The notes under the pieces: model-generated
Seen by the model: the letters and a program-made list of their open reading frames with translations, nothing else
Databases searched by the model: none
What the model was told of the DNA's origin: nothing
NCBI RefSeq assembly: GCF_016741935.1
Contig: NZ_JAERRG010000014.1
Span: 62,001-126,000, forward strand
DNA length: 64,000 bases
Direction of reading: 5' to 3'
From: Streptomyces endocoffeicus
Lineage (GTDB): Bacteria > Actinomycetota > Actinomycetes > Streptomycetales > Streptomycetaceae
Position numbers and translations under genes: made by a program
Shown here: in pieces, positions 55,348-64,000 of the stretch
Position numbering within the stretch: the first letter of the stretch is position 1
Layout of the letters: every line of letters starts with the position of its first letter

Positions 55348-56436
55348 TCATGTCCCGAAGAGGCCCGCCTGACCACCGGCGGCGGTCTGCGGCGGTGGGG
55401 TGAGCCCCATATGCGCCCAGGCCGCCGGGGTGCCGATCCGCCCCCGGGGGGTACGGGCCAGCAGCCCCTCCCGGACCAGGAAGGGCTCGGCGACCTCCTC
55501 CACCGTCTCACGCTCCTCCCCCACCGCGACCGCCAGGGTCGACAGGCCCACCGGCCCGCCGCCGAACAGCTTGAGCAAGGCGCTGAGCACCGCCCGGTCC
55601 AGCCGGTCCAGACCGCGCTCGTCCACGTCGTAGACGGCCAGGGCGCTGGCGGCGATCTCGCGGTTGATCACGCCGTCCGCCTTGACCTGGGCGTAGTCGC
55701 GCACCCGGCGCAGCAGACGGTTGGCGATCCGGGGGGTGCCACGGGAACGGCCCGCGATCTCGGACGCGCCCTCGGGGTCGATGGTCACGTCGAGCAGCCC
55801 GGCGGAGCGGTGGACGACCCGCTCCAGCTCGACCGGGGCGTAGAACTCCATATGGCCGGTGAAGCCGAAGCGGTCGCGCAGCGGCGGCGGCAGCAGCCCG
55901 GCCCGGGTGGTGGCGCCGACCAGCGTGAACGGCGGCAGCTCCAGCGGGATGGCGGTGGCCCCGGGCCCCTTGCCGACGATGACGTCGACGCGGAAGTCCT
56001 CCATCGCCATGTAGAGCATCTCCTCGGCGGGCCGGGACATCCGGTGGATCTCGTCGAGGAAGAGCACCTCGCCCTCGGTGAGGGAGGAGAGGATCGCGGC
56101 CAGATCGCCCGCGTGCTGGATGGCGGGGCCCGAGGTGATCCGGATCGGGGCACCCATCTCGGCGGCGATGATCATCGAGAGGGTGGTCTTGCCCAGTCCG
56201 GGCGCGCCGGAGAGCAGCACGTGGTCGGCGGTGCCGCCGCGCTGCCGGGCCGCCTTGAGCACCAGGTCCAGCTGCTCGCGGACCCGCTCCTGCCCGACGA
56301 ACTCGCCGAGGTCCTTGGGGCGCAGCGCGGCCTCCACCGCCTGGTCGTCGCCGTCGGCGTCGGCGCCCACCAGCCTGCCGTCCGCGCCGGACAGGGCGTC
56401 GTCGGCGGTGGCCGGTGGGGTCTCGTCCCAGTTCAC
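55348..56436 (-). CDS. ruvB: Holliday junction helicase motor RuvB
   Basis: AAA+ motor that drives branch migration with RuvA. 362 residues; an extra acidic N-terminus (about 1-30), Walker A SGAPGLGKTTLS, Walker B VLFLDEIHR, sensor VGATTRAGLL, arginine-finger region RSRGTPRIANRLLRR and a C-terminal winged helix. GTG start 56434-56436. The 273 nt downstream to yajC hold the yajC promoter and TAAGCG-ag-CGCTTA (55267-55280), nothing else seen. Confidence 0.96.
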   Translation of the reverse strand: MNWDETPPATADDALSGADGRLVGADADGDDQAVEAALRPKDLGEFVGQERVREQLDLVLKAARQRGGTADHVLLSGAPGLGKTTLSMIIAAEMGAPIRITSGPAIQHAGDLAAILSSLTEGEVLFLDEIHRMSRPAEEMLYMAMEDFRVDVIVGKGPGATAIPLELPPFTLVGATTRAGLLPPPLRDRFGFTGHMEFYAPVELERVVHRSAGLLDVTIDPEGASEIAGRSRGTPRIANRLLRRVRDYAQVKADGVINREIAASALAVYDVDERGLDRLDRAVLSALLKLFGGGPVGLSTLAVAVGEERETVEEVAEPFLVREGLLARTPRGRIGTPAAWAHMGLTPPPQTAAGGQAGLFGT

Positions 56437-56503
56437 TGCGTTTCGCCTCGCGATGTCGTCTCAGGTGGTGCCGCCGGGCGCGGCCTGCCGCGGCCGCGGT
56501 GGC

Positions 56504-57124
56504 TCACCGTGTGCGGTTCAGGGTCTGCAGGGCGGCCCGCAGCAGCTGAGCCACCTGGGGCGTACCGCCCGCGGCCACCGTCTCCTCGGCCCGCGGGGTG
56601 ACGGCGGCCACCGCCTCGTCGGCCTCCCGGGTGGCGTAGCCGAGGCCGACCAGCGCGGTGTGCAGCTGGTCGCTCCAGCCGGGGGCGGCCGCGGAGCGGG
56701 CGCCGGGCACGGCGGAGGCGATCGGCTCGCCGAGCCGGTCCTTGAGCTCCAGCAGCAGCCGCTGCGCCCCCTTCTTGCCGATGCCGGGGACGGCGGTGAG
56801 CGCCTTCTCGTCCCCGGTGGACACCGCGAGCCGCAGCGCGTCCGGTGCGTGCACGGCCAGCATGGCCTGGGCCAGCCGGGGGCCGACCCCGCTGGCGGTC
56901 TGGAGCAGCTCGAAGACCTGGCGCTCGTCGTCGTCGGCGAAGCCGTAGAGGGTCAGCGAGTCCTCGCGGACGACGAGGGAGGTGGCCAGCCGGGCCGGCC
57001 GGCCGACGCGCAGCCCGGCCAGGGTGGCCGGGGTGCACTGGACCGCCATCCCGATTCCGCCGACCTCGATCACGGCGGTGTCCGGGGCGACGGCCGCCAC
57101 CGGACCGGAGACGAACGCGATCAT
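56504..57124 (-). CDS. ruvA: Holliday junction-binding protein RuvA
   Basis: 206 residues: OB-fold domain (MIAFVSGPVAAV), tandem helix-hairpin-helix (LLQTASGVGPRLAQAML and LTAVPGIGKKGAQRLLLELK) and a C-terminal RuvB-contacting helical domain. Its ATG (57122-57124) overlaps the ruvC stop by 4 nt. Confidence 0.96.
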   Translation of the reverse strand: MIAFVSGPVAAVAPDTAVIEVGGIGMAVQCTPATLAGLRVGRPARLATSLVVREDSLTLYGFADDDERQVFELLQTASGVGPRLAQAMLAVHAPDALRLAVSTGDEKALTAVPGIGKKGAQRLLLELKDRLGEPIASAVPGARSAAAPGWSDQLHTALVGLGYATREADEAVAAVTPRAEETVAAGGTPQVAQLLRAALQTLNRTR

Positions 57125-57726
57125 GAGGTACGGCCTTTCGTGGTGCGCGCGCTGCTCGGGGTGCGGGCGGGGCTCGGCGGGCGGGCGGGACTCGGCGCAC
57201 GAGCGGGGCTCGTGGTGCGGTGGGCGGCGACGGCCTGCTGGAGGCGGTTGGTCGCGGGGGCCCGCCAGATGTGGCAGATGGCGAGCGCCAGCGCGTCGGC
57301 GGCGTCGGCCGGTTTGGGCGGTGCGTCCAGCCGCAGCAGCCGGGTCACCATCGAGCCGACCTGCGCCTTGTCGGCGCGCCCGGATCCGGTGACGGCCGCC
57401 TTGACCTCGCTGGGGGTGTGCAGCGCGACCGGCAGCCCGCGGCGGGCCGCGCACAGCATCGCGACGGCGCTGGCCTGCGCGGTGCCCATGACGGTGCGGA
57501 CGTTGTGCTGGCTGAACACCCGCTCCACGGCGACGAATTCCGGCCGGTGGGCGTCCAGCCACTCCTCGATGCCACGCTCGATGAGGACGAGCCGGTCGGC
57601 GGTCGCGGCGTCCGCCCCGGTCCGTACCACCCCGACGCCGAGCATCCGCAGCGGACGGCCCGCGACCCCCTCGACCACGCCGACGCCGCACCGGGTCAGC
57701 CCCGGGTCCACGCCCAGCACACGCAC
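57121..57726 (-). CDS. ruvC: Holliday junction resolvase RuvC
   Basis: Cuts Holliday junctions. 201 residues; the RNase-H-like catalytic acids are in GVDPGLTRCG (Asp7), VAVERVF (Glu) and PADAADALALAI (Asp pair). After residue 165 there is an unusual repetitive basic tail (SPARAPSPARPPSPART) not needed for the fold. GTG start 57724-57726. Confidence 0.95.
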   Translation of the reverse strand: MRVLGVDPGLTRCGVGVVEGVAGRPLRMLGVGVVRTGADAATADRLVLIERGIEEWLDAHRPEFVAVERVFSQHNVRTVMGTAQASAVAMLCAARRGLPVALHTPSEVKAAVTGSGRADKAQVGSMVTRLLRLDAPPKPADAADALALAICHIWRAPATNRLQQAVAAHRTTSPARAPSPARPPSPARTPSSARTTKGRTS

Positions 57727-57803
57727 CGCGCCCCTCCCCTCACCGCGCTTCGGTCATCTGTTCCTGCGCAGGCTAGCGGCTGCCGCCGACAACGCCCGCG
57801 GAC

Positions 57804-57850
57804 AACGCCGACGGGCCGGTGGGGTGCTGCCCCGCCGGCCCGTCGGCGTT
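57804..57850 (-). terminator. Terminator after the yebC-family gene
   Basis: 21-bp stem (57804-57824 with 57830-57850) with one mismatch and a 5-nt loop, 34 nt after the stop. It separates this gene from ruvC. Confidence 0.8.
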
Positions 57851-57884
57851 GACCGAAGGCGTCGGCCGCCGTGCCGATCCGCCG

Positions 57885-58637
57885 TCAGGCGTCCACCTTG
57901 GCCATGACCTCGTCGGAGACGTCGAAGTTGGCGAAGACGTTCTGCACGTCGTCGCTGTCCTCGAGAGCGTCGATCAGCTTGAAGATCTTGCGCGCGGCGT
58001 CTTCCTCGAGCTGGACCTGCATCGTGGGCACGAAGTTGGCATCGGCCGAGTCGTAGTCGATGCCCGCCTCCTGGAGGGCGGTGCGGACCGCGACCAGGTC
58101 GGTGGCCTCGCTGATGACCTCGAAGGACTCACCGAGGTCGTTGACCTCCTCGGCGCCCGCGTCCAGGACCGCGCCCAGTACGTCGTCCTCGGCGAGCTCG
58201 CCCTTGGGGACGATGACGACGCCCTTACGGTTGAACAGGTATGACACGGAGCCCGGGTCGGCCATCGAGCCACCGTTGCGCGTCATGGCGACGCGGACGT
58301 CGGAGGCCGCGCGGTTGCGGTTGTCGGTCAGACACTCGATGAGGACGGCCACGCCGCTGGGGCCGTAGCCCTCGTACATGATCGTCTCGTACTCGGCGCC
58401 ACCGGCCTCGAGACCGGCACCACGCTTGACCGCGCTGTCGATGTTCTTGTTCGGGACCGAACTCTTCTTCGCCTTCTGGATGGCGTCGAAGAGCGTCGGG
58501 TTGCCCTCCGGGTCGGCACCGCCCATCCGGGCCGCGACCTCGACGTTCTTGATCAGCTTCGCGAAGAGCTTGCCGCGCTTGGCATCGATCACGGCCTTCT
58601 TGTGCTTCGTCGTAGCCCATTTAGAGTGGCCGGACAT
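57885..58637 (-). CDS. YebC/PmpR-family protein
   Basis: 250 residues; full family core MSGHSKWATTKHKKAVIDAKRGK and the acidic C-terminal domain (FEVISEATDLVAVRTAL). Long annotated as a transcriptional regulator; members of the family have lately been linked to relief of ribosome stalling. Between pdxT and ruvC, a common actinobacterial order. ATG start. Confidence 0.94.
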   Translation of the reverse strand: MSGHSKWATTKHKKAVIDAKRGKLFAKLIKNVEVAARMGGADPEGNPTLFDAIQKAKKSSVPNKNIDSAVKRGAGLEAGGAEYETIMYEGYGPSGVAVLIECLTDNRNRAASDVRVAMTRNGGSMADPGSVSYLFNRKGVVIVPKGELAEDDVLGAVLDAGAEEVNDLGESFEVISEATDLVAVRTALQEAGIDYDSADANFVPTMQVQLEEDAARKIFKLIDALEDSDDVQNVFANFDVSDEVMAKVDA

Positions 58638-58742
58638 CCGCCTGTCTCCTTCGCGTAACCCATTGCTGTACGAACGCCTGAGATCCTACCGGGATCGGCC
58701 CAGCCCGCGGCGAGGTCTCCCACCGCCATCCTCGACGGAGCG

Positions 58743-59360
58743 CTACGCGCGCCGCACCATCTCGACGAAGAGTCGGTGGACCCGGTGGTCGCCGGTCAGC
58801 TCGGGGTGGAACGAGGTCGCCAGGACATTGCCCTGCCGGACGGCGACGGTGTGCCCGTCGAACGTCGCGAGCACCTCGGCACCGCCGCCCACGGACTCGA
58901 CCCACGGCGCGCGGATGAAGACCCCCTCGACCGGGCCGTCCTCGATGCCCTGGATGTCGACCTCGGCCTCGAAGGACTCGTTCTGACGGCCGAAGGCGTT
59001 ACGGCGCACGATCATGTCGATGCCGCCGATGGTCTCCTGGTCGTCCCGGCCGTCGAGGATCTTGTCCGCGAGCATGATCATGCCCGCGCAGGTACCGTAC
59101 ACCGGCATCCCGGCCCGGACCCGCTCGCGCAGCGGCTCCAGCAGCCCGAAGATGACCGCCAGCTTGGACATGGTGGTCGACTCGCCCCCGGGGATCACCA
59201 GGGCCGCGACCTCGGCGAGCTCCTCGGGCCTGCGGACCTGCCGGGGGGTGGCCCCGGCCGCGGTGAGCGCGGCGAGATGCTCGCGGACATCGCCCTGGAG
59301 GGCGAGCACACCGATCACGGGGGCGTCGGGGGTGGACGCCGGTATGGACGACGTAGTCAC
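58743..59360 (-). CDS. pdxT: Pyridoxal 5'-phosphate synthase glutaminase subunit
   Basis: Supplies ammonia to PdxS for vitamin B6. 205 residues; GVLALQGDVREH, PGGEST oxyanion region, catalytic Cys in YGTCAGMIML, and the His/Glu pair in SFHPELT. GTG start (59358-59360). Follows pdxS by 91 nt. Confidence 0.96.
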   Translation of the reverse strand: MTTSSIPASTPDAPVIGVLALQGDVREHLAALTAAGATPRQVRRPEELAEVAALVIPGGESTTMSKLAVIFGLLEPLRERVRAGMPVYGTCAGMIMLADKILDGRDDQETIGGIDMIVRRNAFGRQNESFEAEVDIQGIEDGPVEGVFIRAPWVESVGGGAEVLATFDGHTVAVRQGNVLATSFHPELTGDHRVHRLFVEMVRRA

Positions 59361-59451
59361 GGAAGCGAAGACCTCTCGAACGTCAGGGGCACCACGCGCC
59401 GGGCCGCTGGGCCGGGGCGCGTGGTGCCATGTGGTGCCGTACGGGCGCCGG

Positions 59452-60372
59452 TTACCAGCCGCGGCTGGCGTAGCGCTCGGACTCGGGGAGGGTGTCGCAG
59501 TTGATGCCGACCATGGCCTCGCCGAGGTTCCGGGACGCCTCCGCGATGACCTTGGGGTCGTCGTAGAAGGTGGTGGCCTTCACGATCGCGGCGGCGCGCT
59601 TGGCCGGGTCGCCCGACTTGAAGATGCCGGAGCCCACGAAGACGCCCTCGGCGCCGAGCTGGCGCATCAGCGCGGCGTCGGCCGGGGTGGCGACGCCACC
59701 GGCGGAGAACAGCACGACCGGCAGCTTGCCGGTCCGCGCGATCTCGGCGACCAGCTCGTACGGGGCGCGGATCTCCTTGGCGGCCGCGTAGAGCTCATGG
59801 TTGTCCAGGCCGCGCAGCCGGGCGATCTCGCCCTTGATCTGACGCAGGTGGCGCACGGCCTCGACGACGTTGCCGGTACCGGCCTCCCCCTTGGAACGGA
59901 TCATGGCCGCACCCTCGGCGATCCGGCGCAGCGCCTCGCCCAGGTTGGTGGCTCCGCAGACGAACGGGGTGGTGAAGGACCACTTGTCGCTGTGGTTGAC
60001 CTCGTCGGCCGGGGTGAGCACCTCGGACTCGTCGATGTAGTCGACACCGAGCGACTGCAGCACCTGCGCCTCGACGAAGTGGCCGATCCGCGACTTGGCC
60101 ATCACCGGGATGGAGACGGCGTCGATGATGCCCTCGATCATGTCCGGGTCGGACATCCGGGCCACGCCGCCGTCCTTACGGATGTCGGCAGGCACCCGCT
60201 CGAGGGCCATGACCGCGACGGCTCCGGCGTCCTCGGCGACCTTGGCCTGCTCGGGGGTGACGACGTCCATGATCACGCCACCCTTGAGCTGCTCGGCCAT
60301 ACCGCACTTGACGCGGGCGGTGCCGGTCGCGGGGGCGTCGGAGTTGGACGTGCTGGCGGGCGTGATGGACAC
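59452..60372 (-). CDS. pdxS: Pyridoxal 5'-phosphate synthase lyase subunit
   Basis: Builds PLP from ribose 5-phosphate, glyceraldehyde 3-phosphate and ammonia. 306 residues, TIM barrel; GGVIMDVVTPEQAKVAEDAG with the first catalytic Lys region, PVMAKSRIGHF, TPFVCGATNLGEALRR and LFSAGGVATPADAALM. GTG start (60370-60372) with GAGG 7 nt upstream. The 242-nt region upstream should hold its promoter. Confidence 0.96.
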   Translation of the reverse strand: MSITPASTSNSDAPATGTARVKCGMAEQLKGGVIMDVVTPEQAKVAEDAGAVAVMALERVPADIRKDGGVARMSDPDMIEGIIDAVSIPVMAKSRIGHFVEAQVLQSLGVDYIDESEVLTPADEVNHSDKWSFTTPFVCGATNLGEALRRIAEGAAMIRSKGEAGTGNVVEAVRHLRQIKGEIARLRGLDNHELYAAAKEIRAPYELVAEIARTGKLPVVLFSAGGVATPADAALMRQLGAEGVFVGSGIFKSGDPAKRAAAIVKATTFYDDPKVIAEASRNLGEAMVGINCDTLPESERYASRGW

Positions 60373-60614
60373 GGTTTGACCTCACTCGATAATGAAAAGT
60401 GCGATGAGCCCATCGTAGGGCCGTTCGATACCGATACATGACCCGGCCATCCGGTCCAGGTCACGAGCGTGTGTGCTACACGAATGACAAAACCGCGTCG
60501 AGGCGGGGAGCGGCAAGGGCCAATCAAAGGCCGGTGGCTCGAACCGACCGGTGAATCCTCGGTACGCGAAGGCTCGGTACGCGAAAGGCGGTCGCCCCCT
60601 CGGCACAGGGCCCC

Positions 60615-61172
60615 TCAGCGCTCGGCTTCCTCGGTGCCCGGCACCCGCCCGAGCGCCGCCGGCGGCTCGTCGTCCATCTCGAAGGCGAGCGGGAACGGAG
60701 CGTGGCCCGCCAGCCGGAACCAGCGCACCGTCCGATGGCGGCGCAGCGCCCGCGCCGCGCGCACCGCGTCGTTGTGGAACCGCCGGGCCATCGGCACCCG
60801 CCTTACCGCCTCCGTGAGCTCCCCCAGCGCGTCCTCGCCGCCCGGCGCCACCCGTACCGCCTCGGCCTGGGCACTGTCCTCGAAGACGGCCCGCAGCGCC
60901 TGGCTCAGCTCGCTCTCGGCGACCTCGCGCTGCTCCTCCTCGGACTGCCGGGCGGCGTGCGCGGCCTGGTACAGCACGATCGAGGCGGCGGGATCGAGCA
61001 CTCCGGCGGTGCCCAGCTCCTGGGCGACGGAAGCACGCCGCAGCAGCTGCGCGTCCAGCGCGGCCCGTGCCGCGTCCAGACGGCTGTGCAGCCGGTCGAG
61101 GCGTCCCGCGGTCCAGCTCAGATAGACGGCGATGACGACCAGTACGACCGCGATCCAGATCAAGGTGCTCAC
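60615..61172 (-). CDS. LemA-like membrane protein
   Basis: 185 residues: N-terminal membrane helix (MSTLIWIAVVLVVIAVYL), long helical segment (LDRLHSRLDAARAALDAQL) and a C-terminal part ARRFHNDAVRAARALRRH with FPLAFEMDD that recalls the YN-x-V ... FP ... FE pattern of LemA proteins. Found between pdxS and pimA in Streptomyces (from memory). Function unknown. GTG start 61170-61172, no clear ribosome site. Confidence 0.7.
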   Translation of the reverse strand: MSTLIWIAVVLVVIAVYLSWTAGRLDRLHSRLDAARAALDAQLLRRASVAQELGTAGVLDPAASIVLYQAAHAARQSEEEQREVAESELSQALRAVFEDSAQAEAVRVAPGGEDALGELTEAVRRVPMARRFHNDAVRAARALRRHRTVRWFRLAGHAPFPLAFEMDDEPPAALGRVPGTEEAER

Positions 61173-61332
61173 GGCCCGCCACGCTACCGCCTGCCGCCCC
61201 CGGCGTCCGGAGCGGAGCCCTCAGCCGGGGCCGCCGCGCGCGGCGGTCCGCGGCGCCTCCGCGTGGAGCCATCAGCCACGACGGCGCCGCAGTCGGCCGA
61301 CGACGCATCGCGACACTTCCCGCGGAGCGCTC

Positions 61333-61481
61333 AGGCCCTGTCCGGCAGATCTTCGCGGGCCCGCGACACCTGGCACGGCGCCCCCAGCTACCGCTGGGAG
61401 GTGCCCGCTACACCAGACGCCGCGGGCCCCGCGGCGTCAGCCGCTGATGTCACAGGCGCGAAGATCCGCCGGACAGGGCCT
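61333..61481. mobile_element. MITE-like element with 25-bp terminal inverted repeats
   Basis: Terminal inverted repeats at 61333-61357 and 61457-61481 match in 24 of 25 positions (outer part AGGCCCTGTCCGGC). The 149-bp element has no coding capacity. Inside are the dispersed hairpin module (61381-61406) and an odd palindrome GACGCCGCGGG-c-CCCGCGGCGTC (61416-61438). No clear target duplication is seen. It fills most of the gene-free stretch 61173-61479 and its right end supplies part of the pimA stop codon. Confidence 0.7.
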
Positions 61482-62640
61482 AGTCCCTCGCGAGCCCCAG
61501 CCGTGCCCACAGCCGCGTACGGTCGTCGGCGGCCACCGACGCCGCCCCGTCCGTCACCGTCTCGTAGACGGCGAGGACGTCCGCCCCCACCGTCGACCAG
61601 TCGAAGCGCCGTACGTGCCGGCTGCCCCGCTCCCGCAGCTCGGCCAGCCGCTTCTCGTCGCCCAGCAGCCGCACCGCGGCCGCCGCCAGGGCGTCGGCGT
61701 CCTCGTTGGCGAACAGCTCACCCGCCGCTCCCCCGTCCAGCACCTGGGCGAACGCGTCCAGATCGCTGGCGAGGACCGCGGCGCCCGCCGACATGGCCTC
61801 GACGAGGATGATGCCGAAGCTCTCGCCGCCCGTATTGGGCGCGATGTAGACATCGACGCTGCGCAGCAGCCGCGCCTTGTCCTCGTCGCTGACCATCCCC
61901 AGGAACTCCACGCGCTCCCGCAGCGGCGCGGGCAGATCGGCCACGGCCTCCTTCTCGTCACCGCGCCCGGCGATCAGCAGCCGCGCCCCGGGGCGGGCCT
62001 CGAAGATCTTCGGCAGGGCGCGCATCAGCACCGGCAGCCCCTTACGGGGCTCATCGATCCGGCCCATGAAGCCGATCGTCTCCCCCTGCCACTCCTCCTT
62101 CGGCTCGGCGTCGGCGAAGAAGTCCACATCGACGCCGTTGGGGATGACCACCGCGTCCCCGCCCAGGTGCTCCACCAGCGTCCGGCGCGCGTACTCGCTC
62201 ACCGCGATCCGCGCGCTGATCTTCTCCAGCGCCGGCTGGAGGATCGGATACGCCGCGATCATGGCCCGGGAGCGCGGATTGGAGGTGTGGAACGTCGCGA
62301 CGATCGGCCCCTGGGCCGCCCAGCAGGCCAGCAGCCCCAGCGAGGGCGAGGTGGGCTCGTGGATGTGGATGACGTCGAAGGCGCCGTCGTGCAGCCAGCG
62401 GCGCACCCGCGCGGCCGACAGGAACCCGAAGTTCAGCCGGGCCACCGAGCCGTTGTACGGCACCGGCACCGCGCGCCCGGCGGAGACCACGTACGGCGGC
62501 AGCGGCGTCTCGTCGTCCGCCGGGGCCAGCACGGAGACCTGGTGGCCGCGCCGGATCAGATGGTCGGCCAGATCTCGGATATGGAACTGGACGCCGCCTG
62601 GGACATCCCAGGAGTACGGGCAGACGATCCCGATCCTCAA
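61480..62640 (-). CDS. pimA: Phosphatidylinositol mannosyltransferase PimA
   Basis: GT4 glycosyltransferase that adds the first mannose from GDP-mannose to phosphatidylinositol on the inner membrane leaflet. 386 residues, GT-B fold: PYSWDVPGGVQFHIRDL, VIHIHEPTSPSLG, PNGVDVDFF and the catalytic/nucleotide motif GGESFGIILVEAM. TTG start (62638-62640) overlaps the patA stop (TTGA). The TAG stop is partly formed by the MITE-like element. Confidence 0.93.
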   Translation of the reverse strand: MRIGIVCPYSWDVPGGVQFHIRDLADHLIRRGHQVSVLAPADDETPLPPYVVSAGRAVPVPYNGSVARLNFGFLSAARVRRWLHDGAFDVIHIHEPTSPSLGLLACWAAQGPIVATFHTSNPRSRAMIAAYPILQPALEKISARIAVSEYARRTLVEHLGGDAVVIPNGVDVDFFADAEPKEEWQGETIGFMGRIDEPRKGLPVLMRALPKIFEARPGARLLIAGRGDEKEAVADLPAPLRERVEFLGMVSDEDKARLLRSVDVYIAPNTGGESFGIILVEAMSAGAAVLASDLDAFAQVLDGGAAGELFANEDADALAAAAVRLLGDEKRLAELRERGSRHVRRFDWSTVGADVLAVYETVTDGAASVAADDRTRLWARLGLARD

Positions 62641-63590
62641 GGCTTCTCCGTTTCAGGGCGCCCAGGGCTTCCGGGGCCCTCGGGACTTCCCGCGCTTCCG
62701 GGACCGCGGTCCAGGTCCGCGAGCCACAGCCGCTGCAGCATGTGCCAGTCCTCCGGGTGCTCGGAGATCCCCGAGGCGAAGGCGTCGGCAATCTCCTGGG
62801 TCATGACGGCGGTCCGCTCCTCGCGGTTCCCGTCCCCGGGCGCCTCGACGGGCGGATGCACCCGCCCCCGCATCACCGGCGACTCGTCGTACCAGAGGGT
62901 CACCGGCAGCAGCAGGGCGCCGGTCTGGAGGGCGAGCGCGGCGGGCCCGGCCGGCATCTTCGCCCGCTCGCCGAAGAACGACACCTCCACGCCCGAGGCG
63001 GACAGATCGCGGTCGGCGACCAGGCACACCAGACCGCCCGAGCGCAGCCGCCGCGCCAGCGTCCCGAAGGCGCTCCCGCCCTGGTGCGGCAGCACCTCCA
63101 TGCCCAGCCCCTCGCGGTAGGCCACGAACCGGTCGTACAGCGACTCCGGCTTCAGCCGCTCCGCGACCGTGGTGAAGGGCACCCCCAGATGGGTGGTCAC
63201 CCAGGCCCCGGCGAGGTCGTAGTTGCCCATGTGCGGCAGCGCCAGGATCACGCCCCGGTCCTCGGCGAGACCGTCCACCAGATAGTGCACGTCCTTGACG
63301 TCGAAGCCGCCCCGTATCCGCTCCGGGCTCCACGCCGGAAGCCGGAAGGACTCCATCCAGTAGCGCAGGTACGAGCGCATGCCCGCCCGCGACAGCTCGG
63401 CCAGCCGCCGGGGCGAGGCGTCCGGCACCACGCGCGCCAGGTTGGCCTCCAGGCGCAGCACGCCCTTGCCGCGCCGCTTCCACGTCTGGTCGGCGATGCG
63501 CTGCCCGAGGCGCACTGCGACCGGCTCCGGGAGCTTCTTGACCACGCTCCAGCCGAGTCCGTACAGCGCGTCGGTCAGCCTCTCCTTCAC
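62637..63590 (-). CDS. patA: Phosphatidylinositol mannoside acyltransferase
   Basis: 317 residues of the HtrB/LpxL-type acyltransferase family; adds a fatty acid to the mannose of PIM. HX4D motif HMGNYD, with LVADRDLSASGVEVSFFGE and MPAGPAALA downstream. The last about 25 residues (GPGSAGSPEGPGSPGRP) are low complexity. GTG start (63588-63590) overlaps the pgsA stop (GTGA). Confidence 0.93.
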   Translation of the reverse strand: MKERLTDALYGLGWSVVKKLPEPVAVRLGQRIADQTWKRRGKGVLRLEANLARVVPDASPRRLAELSRAGMRSYLRYWMESFRLPAWSPERIRGGFDVKDVHYLVDGLAEDRGVILALPHMGNYDLAGAWVTTHLGVPFTTVAERLKPESLYDRFVAYREGLGMEVLPHQGGSAFGTLARRLRSGGLVCLVADRDLSASGVEVSFFGERAKMPAGPAALALQTGALLLPVTLWYDESPVMRGRVHPPVEAPGDGNREERTAVMTQEIADAFASGISEHPEDWHMLQRLWLADLDRGPGSAGSPEGPGSPGRPETEKP

Positions 63591-64000
63591 CGCGCCTCGC
63601 CCCCCTGGGGCACCGTCCGCTCCCCGGCGTCCGCCTCGGCGGCCTCCCGGCGCACCGTCACCACCCGCTGGACGAGGGTCACCGCGCTGCCGACGGCCAC
63701 GATCCACAGCGCGATCGGGAGCAGGATCTCGATATGGGGCACGCCGAACTTGTGCAGCCCCGAGAGGCCGCACGCCACCAGCGAGATCACCAGCCGCTCG
63801 GCACGCTCCACCAGCCCGTTGACGTTCACCGGCAGGCCGATGCTCTCGCCGCGGGCCTTGGTGTACGAGACCACCTGGCCGCTGGCGAGGCAGAAAATCG
63901 TCACCGCACACAGCACATTGTCGTCCCCGCGGCCCGCGTACCACAACGTCAGACCGCCGAAGATCGCGCCGTCGGCCACCCGGTCCAGCGTGGAGTCGAG
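63587..64000 (-). CDS. pgsA: Phosphatidylinositol phosphate synthase (5' part outside window)
   Basis: C-terminal 137 codons of a CDP-alcohol phosphatidyltransferase. The visible LDSTLDRVADGAIFGG is the second half of the family signature (DG..AR...G...D...D). Three membrane helices follow, and a charged tail. Together with patA and pimA it forms a PI/PIM operon, so the product is most likely the PIP synthase rather than PG synthase. Coding continues past base 64000. Confidence 0.88.
   Translation of the reverse strand, partial: LDSTLDRVADGAIFGGLTLWYAGRGDDNVLCAVTIFCLASGQVVSYTKARGESIGLPVNVNGLVERAERLVISLVACGLSGLHKFGVPHIEILLPIALWIVAVGSAVTLVQRVVTVRREAAEADAGERTVPQGGEAR

Overview
The window is a piece of a Streptomyces chromosome (or a very close actinomycete). 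It is extremely GC-rich with G/C-biased third codon positions and many GTG and TTG starts. It carries Streptomyces marker genes: the c-di-GMP-responsive regulator bldD, the actinobacterial IHF gene mihF, a helicase-degenerate priA and phosphatidylinositol-mannoside genes. Almost everything is the conserved chromosomal core, mostly on the minus strand. From memory, the gene order matches the priA-metK-pyr-bldD-aro-alaS-relA-sec-ruv-pdx-pgsA region of other Streptomyces. No rRNA, tRNA, CRISPR array, integrase or intact insertion sequence was seen.

Layout. 1-2.7 kb: the start of an ABC exporter gene under a MerR-type promoter, then fmt and a small helix-turn-helix gene. 2.8-4.9 kb: priA. 5.1-10.2 kb: a four-gene plus-strand accessory island (XRE/TPR-like regulator, TIR protein, large protein with a degenerate P-loop, two-helix membrane protein), closed by a strong terminator shared with metK. 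10.3-24.9 kb: metK, coaBC, rpoZ, gmk, mihF, then the pyrimidine run pyrR-pyrB-pyrC-(membrane protein)-carA-carB-pyrD-pyrF, with a PyrR-binding RNA motif in front of pyrR. 25-29 kb: bldD, nusB, efp, an M24 peptidase homologue and a P-loop kinase-like gene. 29-38.8 kb: aroB-aroK-aroC, then aroE, mltG, ruvX, alaS and two small envelope-type genes. 39-47.9 kb: rpsD, an iron-box-controlled DUF2470 gene, rarA, a VKOR-family gene, a decayed ABC ATPase, hisS, a metallo-beta-lactamase-fold hydrolase, a secreted cyclophilin and a DUF349 gene. 48-60.4 kb: relA, apt, secF, secD, yajC, ruvB, ruvA, ruvC, a yebC-family gene, pdxT, pdxS. 60.6-64 kb: a LemA-like gene, a MITE-like element, and pimA, patA and the end of pgsA, which build phosphatidylinositol mannosides.

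The best candidate for an undescribed system is the island at 5126-10209. Its genes are tightly coupled (ATGA overlaps), and the TIR protein and the P-loop protein share an 11-residue motif, HGPxxTGxGPQ, at the end of one and the start of the other. This suggests an effector/sensor pair held together by a homotypic adaptor motif, as in NLR-like bacterial conflict systems. Three rare TTA codons in the island suggest bldA-dependent, developmentally timed expression. The last gene carries an apparent +1 frameshift at a CCC-C site.

A second unusual property is that short tandem duplications recur at or just after stop codons of otherwise unrelated genes (HTH gene, nusB, rpsD, rarA, hisS, relA, apt, and close behind fmt and coaBC).
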